DNA from: Paenibacillus nasutitermitis | Lineage (GTDB): Bacteria; Bacillota; Bacilli; Paenibacillales; Paenibacillaceae | Assembly: GCF_014641075.1 (NCBI RefSeq) | Contig: NZ_BMHP01000002.1 | Coordinates: 372,001-436,000 of the forward strand | DNA: 64,000 nucleotides | Direction of reading: 5' to 3' | Shown: one piece after another, positions 54,822-63,630 of the stretch | Position numbering within the stretch: the first letter of the stretch is position 1 | How the letters are laid out: each line of letters starts with the position of its first letter | Translations under genes and position numbers: made by a program | Notes under the pieces: generated by a model | The model's input: the letters and a program-made list of their open reading frames with translations, nothing else | What the model was told of the DNA's origin: nothing | Database searches by the model: none

Positions 54822-55769
54822 TCAGTTGCCTTCTTCTCCTGATTCATGAATCTGCACAAAGGAGAGGATCAAATCCTGCGGATAATCTCCAAATGAAGCC
54901 CCGAACAGGTTAAGGCCGTTCCGGTTCTGCGCATCCTCCGATACTTCAATCCGGACTCGGATCGGTTGATTGAATTTCAGATCCAGATCCAGCAGGGTCG
55001 TTTCCGACTTGCGTTCCTCCCCGATGTAACTGCCTGAATCCGTCACCCGCCATTCCACCAGCTTCCCGTACTGCGTGCCGCCATTCCATTTGGACGAAGT
55101 CAACTTTCCTTTGCGGTCGCCGTAATCCGCATCGATCGTAATCATGCCAGCTGGACAATCGTTGATAAACAAGGAAATATCCGAAGGCCAATTCATATCG
55201 AAGCCGGGTGCTTCCGCACATACCTCCGACTGGAATCGCAGCTCGCTGAAGGAAACTCCTGGAGGTACGGGATTGGCAAAATAATACTCTACAAAACCCG
55301 CTCCGCCGAACCACAGCAGCGAGGTTTCCGTCCGCTCCGGCATATAGAAGGCTCGGGGATCATCAACACAACCGATGTAGACCCCTTCCCTGTTCACCAT
55401 TCCGCAATATGGTTCAATGGAACAACGCGAATACATGCCAATCGGCATATGAATCTCTTCCAGCTTGTGCAGACCTTCTCCACGCTTTGATGGCAGTTCC
55501 AGCAGAATCGAACGGCAGGTTACCGAGCATATCTTCTCCCGGTTGGCGCCAAGCATGGAGCTGACGAGCTGGGCATGCTCCAGCATTTGAATATTAATCG
55601 TAATGGTCGGCTGGGCTACGCCAAGGGTTTCGGCAAGCTGGGAAATACTCATGGACCGCTCGCCCAGTGTCTCAAGAATACGCAGTCTCAAATCACCGGA
55701 CAAAGCTTTGGCTACATCAATAATCCGGGCAGCCGGGTAACGCTGTACGAATTCTGTCATCTCGCTCAT
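54822..55769 (-). CDS. ArsR-type winged-helix regulator fused to a large C-terminal domain
   Basis: 315 residues. Residues 15-85 are a winged helix: LSGDLRLRILETLGERSMSISQLAETLGVAQPTITINIQMLEHAQLV. The other 230 residues are not part of ArsR proper; they hold a beta-rich domain with MYSRCSIEPYCGMVNREGVYIGCVDDP (three cysteines) and a jelly-roll-like end (WPSDISLFINDCPAG...). It is divergent from the GH2 gene with 162 bases between starts, so it probably controls that gene in response to a sugar. AGAGG precedes the ATG. Confidence 0.85.
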   Translation of the reverse strand: MSEMTEFVQRYPAARIIDVAKALSGDLRLRILETLGERSMSISQLAETLGVAQPTITINIQMLEHAQLVSSMLGANREKICSVTCRSILLELPSKRGEGLHKLEEIHMPIGMYSRCSIEPYCGMVNREGVYIGCVDDPRAFYMPERTETSLLWFGGAGFVEYYFANPVPPGVSFSELRFQSEVCAEAPGFDMNWPSDISLFINDCPAGMITIDADYGDRKGKLTSSKWNGGTQYGKLVEWRVTDSGSYIGEERKSETTLLDLDLKFNQPIRVRIEVSEDAQNRNGLNLFGASFGDYPQDLILSFVQIHESGEEGN

Positions 55770-55804
55770 TCATTTCGTTCCTCTCGGGGTGACTATCAAT
55801 ATCT

Positions 55805-55833
55805 AGTGTACAACGCAAATTTAATATTGTAAA
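55805..55833 (-). promoter_or_regulatory. Predicted promoter of the ArsR-type regulator
   Basis: Minus strand TTTACA (55828-55833), 17 bases, TACACT (55805-55810), 36 bases before the ATG. Confidence 0.55.
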
Positions 55834-55846
55834 AAACTTATACATA

Positions 55847-55875
55847 TTGTCCATTACATATACTTATGATACGAT
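55847..55875 (+). promoter_or_regulatory. Predicted promoter of the GH2 gene
   Basis: TTGTCC (55847-55852), 17 bases, TACGAT (55870-55875). The two divergent promoters are only 13 bases apart, so one regulator site between them could control both. Confidence 0.6.
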
Positions 55876-55931
55876 AGCTGGAGAACTTTGTCATCCTTTT
55901 TCATAATGACCTGAGAGGTGTGTGTATCCTA

Positions 55932-58685
55932 ATGTCTCAATTCGTTACCACTCAAACGGAGCTACTGCTCCCCCGTCCCGAGTTTCCAAGACCCGACTGG
56001 GAGCGCTCAGACTGGAACAACCTGAACGGAGAATGGTCCTTTCAATTTGATTCCCAGGATCAAGGGCGCAGCGAACAATGGTTTAGCGCTGATGCCCGTG
56101 CTTTTGATTCCATCATCACGGTTCCTTTCTCATGGGCCAGCCCGTTATCGGGAATCGGCAGCAGTGAGAAAGGCATTGCCTGGTACAGACGCCAGATTAG
56201 CTGGCAGCCGGCTGTTGCCGCTGCAAACGTATTCCTCCGTTTCGGCGCTGTCGATTATGCCTGCGAGGTGTGGGTCAACGGCATTGCTGTCGGTTCGCAT
56301 ACGGGCGGTTACGGAAACTTTGAATTTGATGTCACTTCTGTCTGGAATTATGAGGGGGATAATCTCATCGCTGTCCGGACTGAAGATTTTGAACATGATT
56401 ATCAGGCACGAGGCAAGCAGGGTTACGGAGAAATCCGCGGAATTTGGCAGCCTGTCTGGCTGGAATCGCGCCCTGGCAGCTTTATCCGGAGCACTCGCTT
56501 CAATACGGCGATTGACGGCACTGTCAGCACACGCTCCTTGATCTCAGCCGCTCAGGCAGGCCAGGCTACTCTGGAATTCTCATTTGGTGATGGTGCGGTG
56601 TCCCATAAGGAGACCCTGACACTCGCGGAAGGCGATAATACCGTGGAAATCACCTTTAAGGTTGGAGATCCGCAGCTATGGAGTCCGGAGTCGCCTTATT
56701 TGTATGAAGGGCATATTTCATTAGATAGCGGATCGGGCGAAGATCGTGTAAGCAGTTATTTCGGCATACGTGAAATTTCCACGGCTTTGGCAGAGGACCG
56801 CAGCTACCGCTGGATCACCCTTAACGGCAAGCCCGTTTATCTGAACGGTACTTTGGATCAGTCCTTCCACCCAACGGGCTACTTTACTTATCCCACCGAC
56901 CAGGAGATGCACGACGAAATCTACTTGATGAAGAAGCTCGGTCTAAATTTCGTCCGTATCCACATCAAGCCGGAAGAACCGCGCAAACTCTATTGGGCCG
57001 ATATGCTTGGCATCCTCGTAATGGAGGATATGCCCTGCTTCTGGGGAGAACCCGGCGAGCAGGCCCGCGCCAGCTATGAGAGCGAAGCCCGCGAGATCAT
57101 GGAACGCGATTACAACCACCCTTCCATATTCTCGTGGGTCATGTACAACGAGACATGGGGACTCAAAACAAACAGCAGCGAAAGCAGCCTGACCAGCCAG
57201 GAGGGAGCGGCCAACAATTATTTGCCGGATACGCAGGAGTGGGTGCGCCGTATGTATCATTGGGCCAAAGACCAAGATCCTACCCGGATTATCGAGGACA
57301 ACTCTCCCTGCAACTATGACCATGTCGAATCCGATATCAACACCTGGCATTTCTATATCAATGGATATGAACAGCTTCAAGAACATGTCAATCATGTCGT
57401 GGAGAACACCTACGCAGGCTCCAGTTTCAACTATATCGGCGGTAATACGCAAAGCGATGCTCCGCTGATGAACAGCGAATGCGGCAATGTATGGGGCATC
57501 GAAGGCGGTGCGGGAGACAGCGATCTCTCCTGGCATTACCGTTATATGATGAATGAATTCCGCCGTCATGACAAAATGTGCGGCTTCGTCTTCACGGAGT
57601 TCCGCGATGTCATCAATGAATTCAACGGCTACTACCGGTTGGACGGTTCAGACAAGCAATTCGGCTACGAATGGTATGTCCCTGGCATGTCGCTTGCTGA
57701 TCTGCATTCCCCCGACTTTATCGTAATCGATGCTCCCCCCTGCGAAACGGTGAAAAGCGGACAGCAGCTCTCCGTCAAGTTGTCGGGCTCCAGCTTCTCG
57801 GACCGGTACCACGGCCAATCGCTAACCCTTCAATGGGAGCTATGGCATGACAATCTGGGCATCCGCATGACGTCCGACTCGGGAAGCGCGTCAATTGAAT
57901 GGAACGGTTATGGCGTGAAGCCGCTGCTTCCGCTTGCGGTTACCATGCCGGCATTCGACGCACTGGCTGTGCTTGCGATCCGGCTGCTGGCACCGGACGG
58001 TACGATCATTACCCGGAATTTCATTACGTTCGATGTGCGCAGCGGAGCTGCTCAAGGCCGTTATAATACGGATGGACAATGGACCAGCCTTCCTGTCGGC
58101 TCATTCACGGAGCAGCAGTGGGACTATAGCTGGAGCGCGCTCGAGGATCACAAAATCAACGGGACCGGAAGCGGCAGCTTTACGTATGAGATTGCGCTGC
58201 CTGATACAGCCACTCTACAGCAAGTGAGCCATGTCGAGCTGGTGTTCGAGGCCAGCGCGAAACGTCTGCTGGCCTACAATAAAGAGAAGCTGGGCTATAA
58301 GAAACATGATATCTCATACATGCACGGGGCCAAAGCCGATCCGGAATACAATCTCAACTCGTACCCGATGACTGGCACCAACCGCCAAGAGTCCAGACTG
58401 CGTATCGCCATCGACGGCGTGGAGATTGAATCTGTGCTGCTTACCAATGATCCGGCCGACAGCCGCGGCGCTTTATCCTGGCATTACCAGACCGAGCCGA
58501 ACAAACTCCACGAAGCCGGCTCTTACGGTTATTTGGTCAAGGCCGTTATTCCAAGCACACTGGCCGCAAACATCAACCGAAACCGCAGCTTCAAACTGGA
58601 ACTGCGTGCGGAGGATGGCGGGCTTGCCTTATACGGACGCAATGCCGGACGTTATCCGATCGACCTACTGGTCTGCTATCTATAA
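55932..58685 (+). CDS. GH2-family glycoside hydrolase (beta-galactosidase/glucuronidase-like)
   Basis: 917 residues, no signal peptide, so cytosolic. N-terminal sugar-binding jelly roll (LNGEWSFQFD...VNGIAVGSHTGGYGNFEFDVT, about 30-190), Ig-like domain, then the TIM barrel with MYNETWG (acid/base Glu near residue 406) and FTEFRDV (nucleophile Glu near 556), then about 300 residues of beta-domains. LNGKPVYLNGTLDQSFHPTGYFT is typical of GH2. Exact substrate not determinable. ATG at 55932 has a loosely spaced AGAGGTG; a GTG at 55920 overlaps it. Confidence 0.9.
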   Translation: MSQFVTTQTELLLPRPEFPRPDWERSDWNNLNGEWSFQFDSQDQGRSEQWFSADARAFDSIITVPFSWASPLSGIGSSEKGIAWYRRQISWQPAVAAANVFLRFGAVDYACEVWVNGIAVGSHTGGYGNFEFDVTSVWNYEGDNLIAVRTEDFEHDYQARGKQGYGEIRGIWQPVWLESRPGSFIRSTRFNTAIDGTVSTRSLISAAQAGQATLEFSFGDGAVSHKETLTLAEGDNTVEITFKVGDPQLWSPESPYLYEGHISLDSGSGEDRVSSYFGIREISTALAEDRSYRWITLNGKPVYLNGTLDQSFHPTGYFTYPTDQEMHDEIYLMKKLGLNFVRIHIKPEEPRKLYWADMLGILVMEDMPCFWGEPGEQARASYESEAREIMERDYNHPSIFSWVMYNETWGLKTNSSESSLTSQEGAANNYLPDTQEWVRRMYHWAKDQDPTRIIEDNSPCNYDHVESDINTWHFYINGYEQLQEHVNHVVENTYAGSSFNYIGGNTQSDAPLMNSECGNVWGIEGGAGDSDLSWHYRYMMNEFRRHDKMCGFVFTEFRDVINEFNGYYRLDGSDKQFGYEWYVPGMSLADLHSPDFIVIDAPPCETVKSGQQLSVKLSGSSFSDRYHGQSLTLQWELWHDNLGIRMTSDSGSASIEWNGYGVKPLLPLAVTMPAFDALAVLAIRLLAPDGTIITRNFITFDVRSGAAQGRYNTDGQWTSLPVGSFTEQQWDYSWSALEDHKINGTGSGSFTYEIALPDTATLQQVSHVELVFEASAKRLLAYNKEKLGYKKHDISYMHGAKADPEYNLNSYPMTGTNRQESRLRIAIDGVEIESVLLTNDPADSRGALSWHYQTEPNKLHEAGSYGYLVKAVIPSTLAANINRNRSFKLELRAEDGGLALYGRNAGRYPIDLLVCYL

Positions 58686-58753
58686 CCGTTTCTGAAATCG
58701 CCGGGCTGCCCTTATTGGACTACGGGTTGCCCGACGAGCAAGTTCTCCCACAT

Positions 58754-58803
58754 GAAGAAACGGCTGACGCCGACATTGCCGCGATGCAGGTTTCTTCCCT
58801 TAG
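58754..58803. repeat. Dispersed palindromic repeat, copy C
   Basis: GAAGAAACGGCTGACGCCG to GTTTCTTCCCTTAG; the outer GAAGAAAC/GTTTCTTC arms are perfect inverted repeats. Followed by TAAGGAAAATACTTATA as in the other copies. Lies after the GH2 gene, before its terminator. Confidence 0.75.
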
Positions 58804-58837
58804 CACGGTAAGGAAAATACTTATACTCTTCAAAAAA

Positions 58838-58885
58838 AAAGCTTTCCCGCTGCCGCCAGATAAGGCAGCTGAGGGAAGCTTTTTT
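58838..58885. terminator. Bidirectional terminator between GH2 and P450 genes
   Basis: AAAGCTTTCCC-GCTGCC pairs with GGCAGC-GGGAAGCTTTTTT; poly-A before and poly-T after allow use in both directions. Confidence 0.88.
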
Positions 58886-58926
58886 GACTGCCGTCTTACC
58901 GGCGGCCTTCCATTCTGTCAAACCTG

Positions 58927-60274
58927 TCAACTGCGCCGCTGCGGTATCATCCAGCGGCCGTTCTTGATCCGTAGCGAAACAAGCGGCTCCGGCTGCGCTT
59001 CACCTTGACCGGGTGCCGATACAAAGCGGAACCTTCTAGCAAGTACCGCGAGGATCAGCCCCGCCTCCATCAGCGCAAACTGCGAGCCGATGCAGCCGCG
59101 CGCGCCTCCTCCGAACGGGAAATAAGCGAAGCGCGGCCATTGCGATGATCCGTCAGCGAACCGCTCCGGCCGGAAAACAGCGGCATCTTCGAACATCTGT
59201 TCATTGCGGTGAATGGCATATGGGCTGATCAGAAAACTGCTGTTCGCTGGAAAATGATCCCCCAGCATGTCGACCGCCTCCTCCGCTTCGCGAAGAATCG
59301 CCCAAGCAGGCGGATATAGCCGCAGCGTTTCCTGAATCACCTGCTTGGTATAGGTCAATCCACGGTATAACTCATAAGCTGATTGCCCCCCCGCTTATCT
59401 CCAAAGCGTTCAGCGGCAGTTCGCGAACCTCCTGATACAGCCGCTCATCCGCACTGCCCATTTGGTCCAAGGCATAAAAGGCCCATACCATCGCGTTGGC
59501 CGTTGTTTCATGGCCGGCCAACAGCATCGTCATCATCTGATCGCGGATCTCCTCGTCGCCAATAGGATGGCCATGCTCATCCTTTGTGTCGAGCAGCAAT
59601 CCAAGCAGGCTGTCGGCATAAAATGCCGGGTTTCTGCGTGCAGCGGCGATTGTGTCGTATATCATATCTTCCAGAGAGCGAATTGCTTTCACATGTCTGC
59701 GGTTTCCCGGTGTCGGGACAGCAAGCGGAAGAATGAGGGGCGAGAAAATCGTTTTGGCGCTCAGTCTGATCGTATCGTCCACCGCCACCGCAAGCTCGGT
59801 CTTGGTCTCATTCAGTTCCGTGTTGAACATGCTCCTTGCGATGATTCCCAAGGTCAGCCGCATCATGACTTCATGCATGGGAACTGCTTCGCCTTCCTTG
59901 AGCGTATCGGCCAGCCGCTCGGTTTCTTCCACAACCACGCCGGCGTAAGACTGGATACGTTCCTTATAGAAAACCGGCATTAAGTATTTTTTCTGATGCT
60001 TATGGCTTGCATGCTCAGACGTCAACAGTCCGTCTCCGATCGTGCGGCGCAGCACATTGGAGCTTCTGCCCTTGCGAAAGCGTTCTTCCTGATGAACAAG
60101 AATTTCCTGTATAAAAGCAGGCGAATTCACAATAAAAGTAGGGCGAAGCGAGCTTGTCCGCAAGGACACCATTTCACCAACCGGCAGCGCGTCCACCAAA
60201 AATTGGAGCGGATCCCGCTGGAAGCTAAAAAAATTGGCAACTCTGGATGATGGAATTCCGACCACTCGGGTCAT
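58927..60274 (-). pseudogene. Cytochrome P450, frameshifted in a G7 tract
   Basis: Two adjoining frames form one P450. The N-terminal 300 residues (60274 to 59372) contain the I-helix LAGHETTANAMVW; they then run into a stop after ALEISGG. The C-terminal frame carries the ExxR helix VIQETLRLYPP, the PERF motif and the haem loop FGGGARGCIG. On the coding strand the break is at seven G (59386-59392 on plus, as C7); with six G the text continues ISGGQSAYELYRGLTYTKQ, restoring a 448-residue enzyme. It follows the DUF2304 gene by 61 bases. Phase variation, recent decay or a sequencing error are all possible. Confidence 0.9.
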
Positions 60275-60335
60275 GCTGATCTCCCCTTCACATACCGGTC
60301 ATATAGCTCCATCATAACGCCCTTCCGCTCAATCC

Positions 60336-60689
60336 TCAAATTTTATCCCGATCAGCCTGCAGCCTCTCCTCCAAAATAGCCACCGTTTGCGTCAGCTTAA
60401 TAATCCGCTCACTCATCGATGAAGCTGCCATGGACAGATGCAGCAGGATAAATAAAGCGCCAATAATACCGAAGATATACAGCAGGGAAGGCGGATAATA
60501 AATGCCTGACAAGCCGGCCAGAAACTCCAGCAAGGATGGAAAGAGGGACAATACCGTCATTAGGATGCCGGTAACCAGCCATATCAGCGCATAACGCTCC
60601 TTCAATGTTCGTCGTCTGATAAAGAGCAGTACGGTTCCTGTAAATAACAGGCCTATTAGAAGCCCCATGCTGTTGATGCTCCCGCTCAT
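60336..60689 (-). CDS. DUF2304 membrane protein
   Basis: 117 residues from the ATG at 60689, which overlaps the stop of the glycosyltransferase gene (ATGA). Three hydrophobic helices: MGLLIGLLFTGTVLLFI, YALIWLVTGILMTVLSLFPSLLEFLAGLSG with the DUF2304 RYALIWL core, and LLYIFGIIGALFILLHLSM; then a coiled-coil tail (ERIIKLTQTVAILEERLQ). Such proteins regularly accompany dolichol-phosphate-mannose-synthase-like GT2 enzymes. Confidence 0.88.
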   Translation of the reverse strand: MSGSINSMGLLIGLLFTGTVLLFIRRRTLKERYALIWLVTGILMTVLSLFPSLLEFLAGLSGIYYPPSLLYIFGIIGALFILLHLSMAASSMSERIIKLTQTVAILEERLQADRDKI

Positions 60690-61474
60690 GACTCCACCCC
60701 CCATTCCTTGCTGCCCCTGGTCCGTTCCATGCAGACGGCTAGTATCACTTTAGCCATATAATACACCGACTTGAGTGGTGAGATACTGGACACGCCAGAT
60801 TGCCTTTCACTCATTCGAACCGGAACTTCATGGAATCGGAAACGATAACGATTAAGCGTCATTAAAGCCTCAACCTCAGGATAATCGGTGGAATATTCCT
60901 TTGCGAACAGGAGGATAGCCCTGCGGCTGCATAACCGGTAGCCTGAAGTAGGGTCCGTCACTTTGCGCCCGGTCAGCTTCGATACAATTGCTGCGAGCAG
61001 CCGGATCCCCGCCTGGCGCGCCATGCTGGATTGAAAGCCTTCGCCTGTCAGAAATCGTGAGCCTACGACCATATCTGCGTTATTTTGCCGCAATGCGGTC
61101 AATAATGCCAGACAATCCTCAGGGTTATGCTGGCCATCCCCGTCAATCTGGACGGCATAATCATATCCGCCGGCAGCCGCATACCGGTATCCCGTTTGCA
61201 CCGCACCGCCAATCCCCAGATTATTGACCAAATTAACAACTCTTGCGCCGGCTTTGACTGCTTCCGCGCCAGTCGAGTCCAATGAACCGTCATTGACCAC
61301 CAGGATGTCGGCGTTGGGAAGGGCATTTTTTACAAGCTTTACTGTAATCGCTATCCCTCCCGCTTCGTTATAAGCCGGGATGATAACAAGCAGCTTTATT
61401 TCTCTAAACTCCATCAAGGGATCTGGATTAACACGGGCATCTTCCGTCGCGGCAGCGGAACGAATATCCCTCAT
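60686..61474 (-). CDS. GT2 glycosyltransferase (polyprenyl-phosphate sugar synthase-like)
   Basis: About 262 residues from the ATG at 61474. LLVIIPAYNEAGGIAITV is the nucleotide-sugar start, DILVVNDGSLDSTG and the DGDGQHNPED metal motif follow, then VVGSRFLTGEGFQSSMARQAG and TDPTSGYRLCSRRA, as in dolichol-phosphate mannosyltransferases and YkoT. It should load a sugar on a lipid carrier for cell-envelope modification. It is coupled to the 53-residue gene before it and the DUF2304 gene after it. Confidence 0.92.
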   Translation of the reverse strand: MRDIRSAAATEDARVNPDPLMEFREIKLLVIIPAYNEAGGIAITVKLVKNALPNADILVVNDGSLDSTGAEAVKAGARVVNLVNNLGIGGAVQTGYRYAAAGGYDYAVQIDGDGQHNPEDCLALLTALRQNNADMVVGSRFLTGEGFQSSMARQAGIRLLAAIVSKLTGRKVTDPTSGYRLCSRRAILLFAKEYSTDYPEVEALMTLNRYRFRFHEVPVRMSERQSGVSSISPLKSVYYMAKVILAVCMERTRGSKEWGVES

Positions 61475-61632
61475 GACTGTTCCATCCAAATGGACAGCAG
61501 CATCACACCAAGGCAGCTTACACTCACGGAACCCCAGACTGCGGCAAATTTATTGCTTAGCCAGCCTCTTTTGATGGACCAGGCAACCAGCATCACAAAC
61601 AATAAACAAATTATCATGATGAAGCTTCTCAT
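61471..61632 (-). CDS. Small (53-aa) membrane protein, first gene of the GT2 operon
   Basis: Begins MRSFIMIICLLFVMLVAWSI, then a basic turn (KRGWLSNKFA) and a second hydrophobic helix ending WMEQS. GGGGAG lies six bases before the ATG and the stop overlaps the ATG of the glycosyltransferase (ATGA), so translation is well supported although the gene is short enough to be missed by length cut-offs. Two helices with a short basic cytosolic or external loop. Function unknown; position suggests a partner of the GT2/DUF2304 pair. Confidence 0.75.
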   Translation of the reverse strand: MRSFIMIICLLFVMLVAWSIKRGWLSNKFAAVWGSVSVSCLGVMLLSIWMEQS

Positions 61633-61673
61633 CTGATTCTCCCCTTCTCGTTGGCAGACGTTTCTTGACTCTT

Positions 61674-61728
61674 AGTATAAGAGCCGATTCTTAACGACAA
61701 GGGAGAGTAAATCTTATCAGTTTCTTAA
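61674..61728 (-). promoter_or_regulatory. Activator-type promoter of the GT2 operon with response-regulator box
   Basis: Minus-strand -10 TATACT (61674-61679); no good -35. The motif TCTTATCAGTTTCTTAA (plus, 61712-61728) has two TCTTA words 11 bases apart and lies 33 bases upstream of the -10 edge. The same motif stands at the same distance in the promoter at 63631-63685. Confidence 0.75.
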
Positions 61729-61758
61729 GATCTATGTCCGGCTAAGGCACGGGTCCGT

Positions 61759-62868
61759 TTATTTGCTGGCTGCGGACCGAAGCGTGACTGTAAATTCTGT
61801 TTTGCGCTTGGCGCTCGTTGCCTTGATGGTTCCCCCGTGCAGCTCCACAATGCTTCTGGCGATGGCCAGGCCGAGCCCGCTTCCGCCGGTCTCTTTGGAA
61901 CGGGACGCATCGACACGGTAAAACCGCTCAAACAGATGGGGCAAATGATTAGCAGGGATCGGCTCGCCATAATTGCGGAAAATAATAGCGGTCTGACCTT
62001 GCTCCTCGCCCATCTCAATATCCAGATACAGGCCCTCGCGCCCATACCGGATCGCATTGGTCATTAAATTCTCGAACAGGCGGAGCAGCAGCTCGGGATC
62101 GCCTTCCACCACAAGTGGCGCAGATGCCGCATGCACCCTGCAGGCCATGCCCGCCGCATCCAGCGCAGGCACGAATTCATCCGCCAACTGCTGCAGGAAA
62201 GGAACCAGATCAATCCGCTCCAGCTGCAGCGGAAGATCACTGCTGGTCACACGCGTATATTCGAACAAATCATCGATCAGTTTCTCCAGCACAAGCGATT
62301 TCTCATAAGCGATACTCACATATTGACGCAGCTCAGGTTCATCCCGGTAGCGGTCTTGCTCGATATATTCCAGAAATCCCAGCACGGAAGTAAGCGGGGT
62401 CCGCAGATCATGCGATACCCCGGTAATCAGATCATTGCGCGCCTGTACCGCTGCCCGCTCCTCCGCTTGCGACTGGCTTAGCCGCAGCGTCATCTCATTT
62501 ACAGTCCTCGCAACCTGCCCCAGCTCATCAGAGGTTGTAACCGGAATGCGATGCGACAAATCACCTTCGGCGATTTTCTGGAGTCCGGAGGTGATTAATT
62601 CGATGTAACGGATCATTTTGCGGGAGAAAACAAAAAAGAACAGAAGGAACAGGAAACAGCCCGTGACTGACATCACGGGGACCGAACCGATTCGGTTAAT
62701 AATCCAGCGCAGCAGAGAGGTCAGAGGAAAGGAGGATGACGGATTGAAACGGATCAGTTGGGTAGCCAAAAAATAACTGATCCCCAGTACCACTCCCAAG
62801 GAAGCGAGACTGGCCAGAAAAGCAAGCAGAAATTTCCATAGGAAGGTTTGAAACAATTTGGGTCTCAT
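61759..62868 (-). CDS. Sensor histidine kinase
   Basis: 369 residues. Two membrane helices (about 10-35 and 62-82) enclose a very short 25-residue external loop, so the signal is probably sensed in or near the membrane. Then HAMP-like segment, HisKA with phospho-His153 in GVSHDLRTPLTS, and HATPase with NLMTNAIRYG, ERFYRVDASRSKETGGSGLGLAIARSIVELHGG. VanS/YkoH-like. It lies 36 bases after the response regulator in one operon. Confidence 0.94.
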   Translation of the reverse strand: MRPKLFQTFLWKFLLAFLASLASLGVVLGISYFLATQLIRFNPSSSFPLTSLLRWIINRIGSVPVMSVTGCFLFLLFFFVFSRKMIRYIELITSGLQKIAEGDLSHRIPVTTSDELGQVARTVNEMTLRLSQSQAEERAAVQARNDLITGVSHDLRTPLTSVLGFLEYIEQDRYRDEPELRQYVSIAYEKSLVLEKLIDDLFEYTRVTSSDLPLQLERIDLVPFLQQLADEFVPALDAAGMACRVHAASAPLVVEGDPELLLRLFENLMTNAIRYGREGLYLDIEMGEEQGQTAIIFRNYGEPIPANHLPHLFERFYRVDASRSKETGGSGLGLAIARSIVELHGGTIKATSAKRKTEFTVTLRSAASK

Positions 62869-62904
62869 AATGTCCGTTTTCCTTTCGGATACAGCCGTCT
62901 CACG

Positions 62905-63600
62905 TTATAGATTATCGAATTTGTAGCCGACGCCCCATACCGTTTTGATGTACCGCGGCTTGCGCGGATCGGCTTCGATTTTTTCGCGGATCTTGCGTAT
63001 ATGCACCATAACCGTATTGTTCGCTTCAAAAAAAGCATCCTTCCAAACCTTCTCATAAATATTCTCGATGCTGAAAACAATGCCCCGGTTGCGAGCAAGC
63101 AATTCGACAATCGCAAATTCCCGTGGAGTCAGCTTGACCGGTTCCCCCTCCACCGTAATCTCATGGGTAGATGAATTGATCATAAGACCGTCAATGACGA
63201 CGCTGTCGCTTCCCGCCTGTGGCGGCGAGTATTTGCTGTAACGGCGAAGCTGGCTTTTGATTCTCGCGATCAGCTCGAGGGGACTGAAGGGCTTGGTCAC
63301 ATAATCATCCGCCCCTATGCTGAGTCCTGTGATCTTATCGATTTCCTGACCTTTGGCTGAGAGGAAAATAATCGGCATGTCGCCTGTCTCGCGAATTTTC
63401 AGGCAGGTGTCGATTCCGTTCATGCCTGGCATCATAATGTCCAGCACAATGAGGTCCACGGTCTCCCGCTTTACAATGTCCAACGCTTCCTCACCGCTTC
63501 CCGCGGTAAGAAGACGAAAGTTTTCCTGCAGCAAATAAATTTGCATCAGCTTGATGATTTCAGTTTCATCGTCGACGAGCAGCAACGTTTTCGTATTCAC
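62905..63600 (-). CDS. OmpR-family response regulator
   Basis: 231 residues: receiver with Asp10-Asp11, phospho-Asp54 (LIVLDIMMPG) and Lys83 (FLSAKGQ), and the winged helix (LTPREFAIVELLARNRG...VMVHIRKIREKIE...YIKTVWGVGYKF). VanR/YkoG-like. The start is a GTG at 63600. Shared motifs upstream suggest it activates its own operon and the GT2 operon next to it. Confidence 0.95.
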   Translation of the reverse strand: MNTKTLLLVDDETEIIKLMQIYLLQENFRLLTAGSGEEALDIVKRETVDLIVLDIMMPGMNGIDTCLKIRETGDMPIIFLSAKGQEIDKITGLSIGADDYVTKPFSPLELIARIKSQLRRYSKYSPPQAGSDSVVIDGLMINSSTHEITVEGEPVKLTPREFAIVELLARNRGIVFSIENIYEKVWKDAFFEANNTVMVHIRKIREKIEADPRKPRYIKTVWGVGYKFDNL

Positions 63601-63630
63601 TGGAATGACGCCCTTTCATGGATTCGTTCC

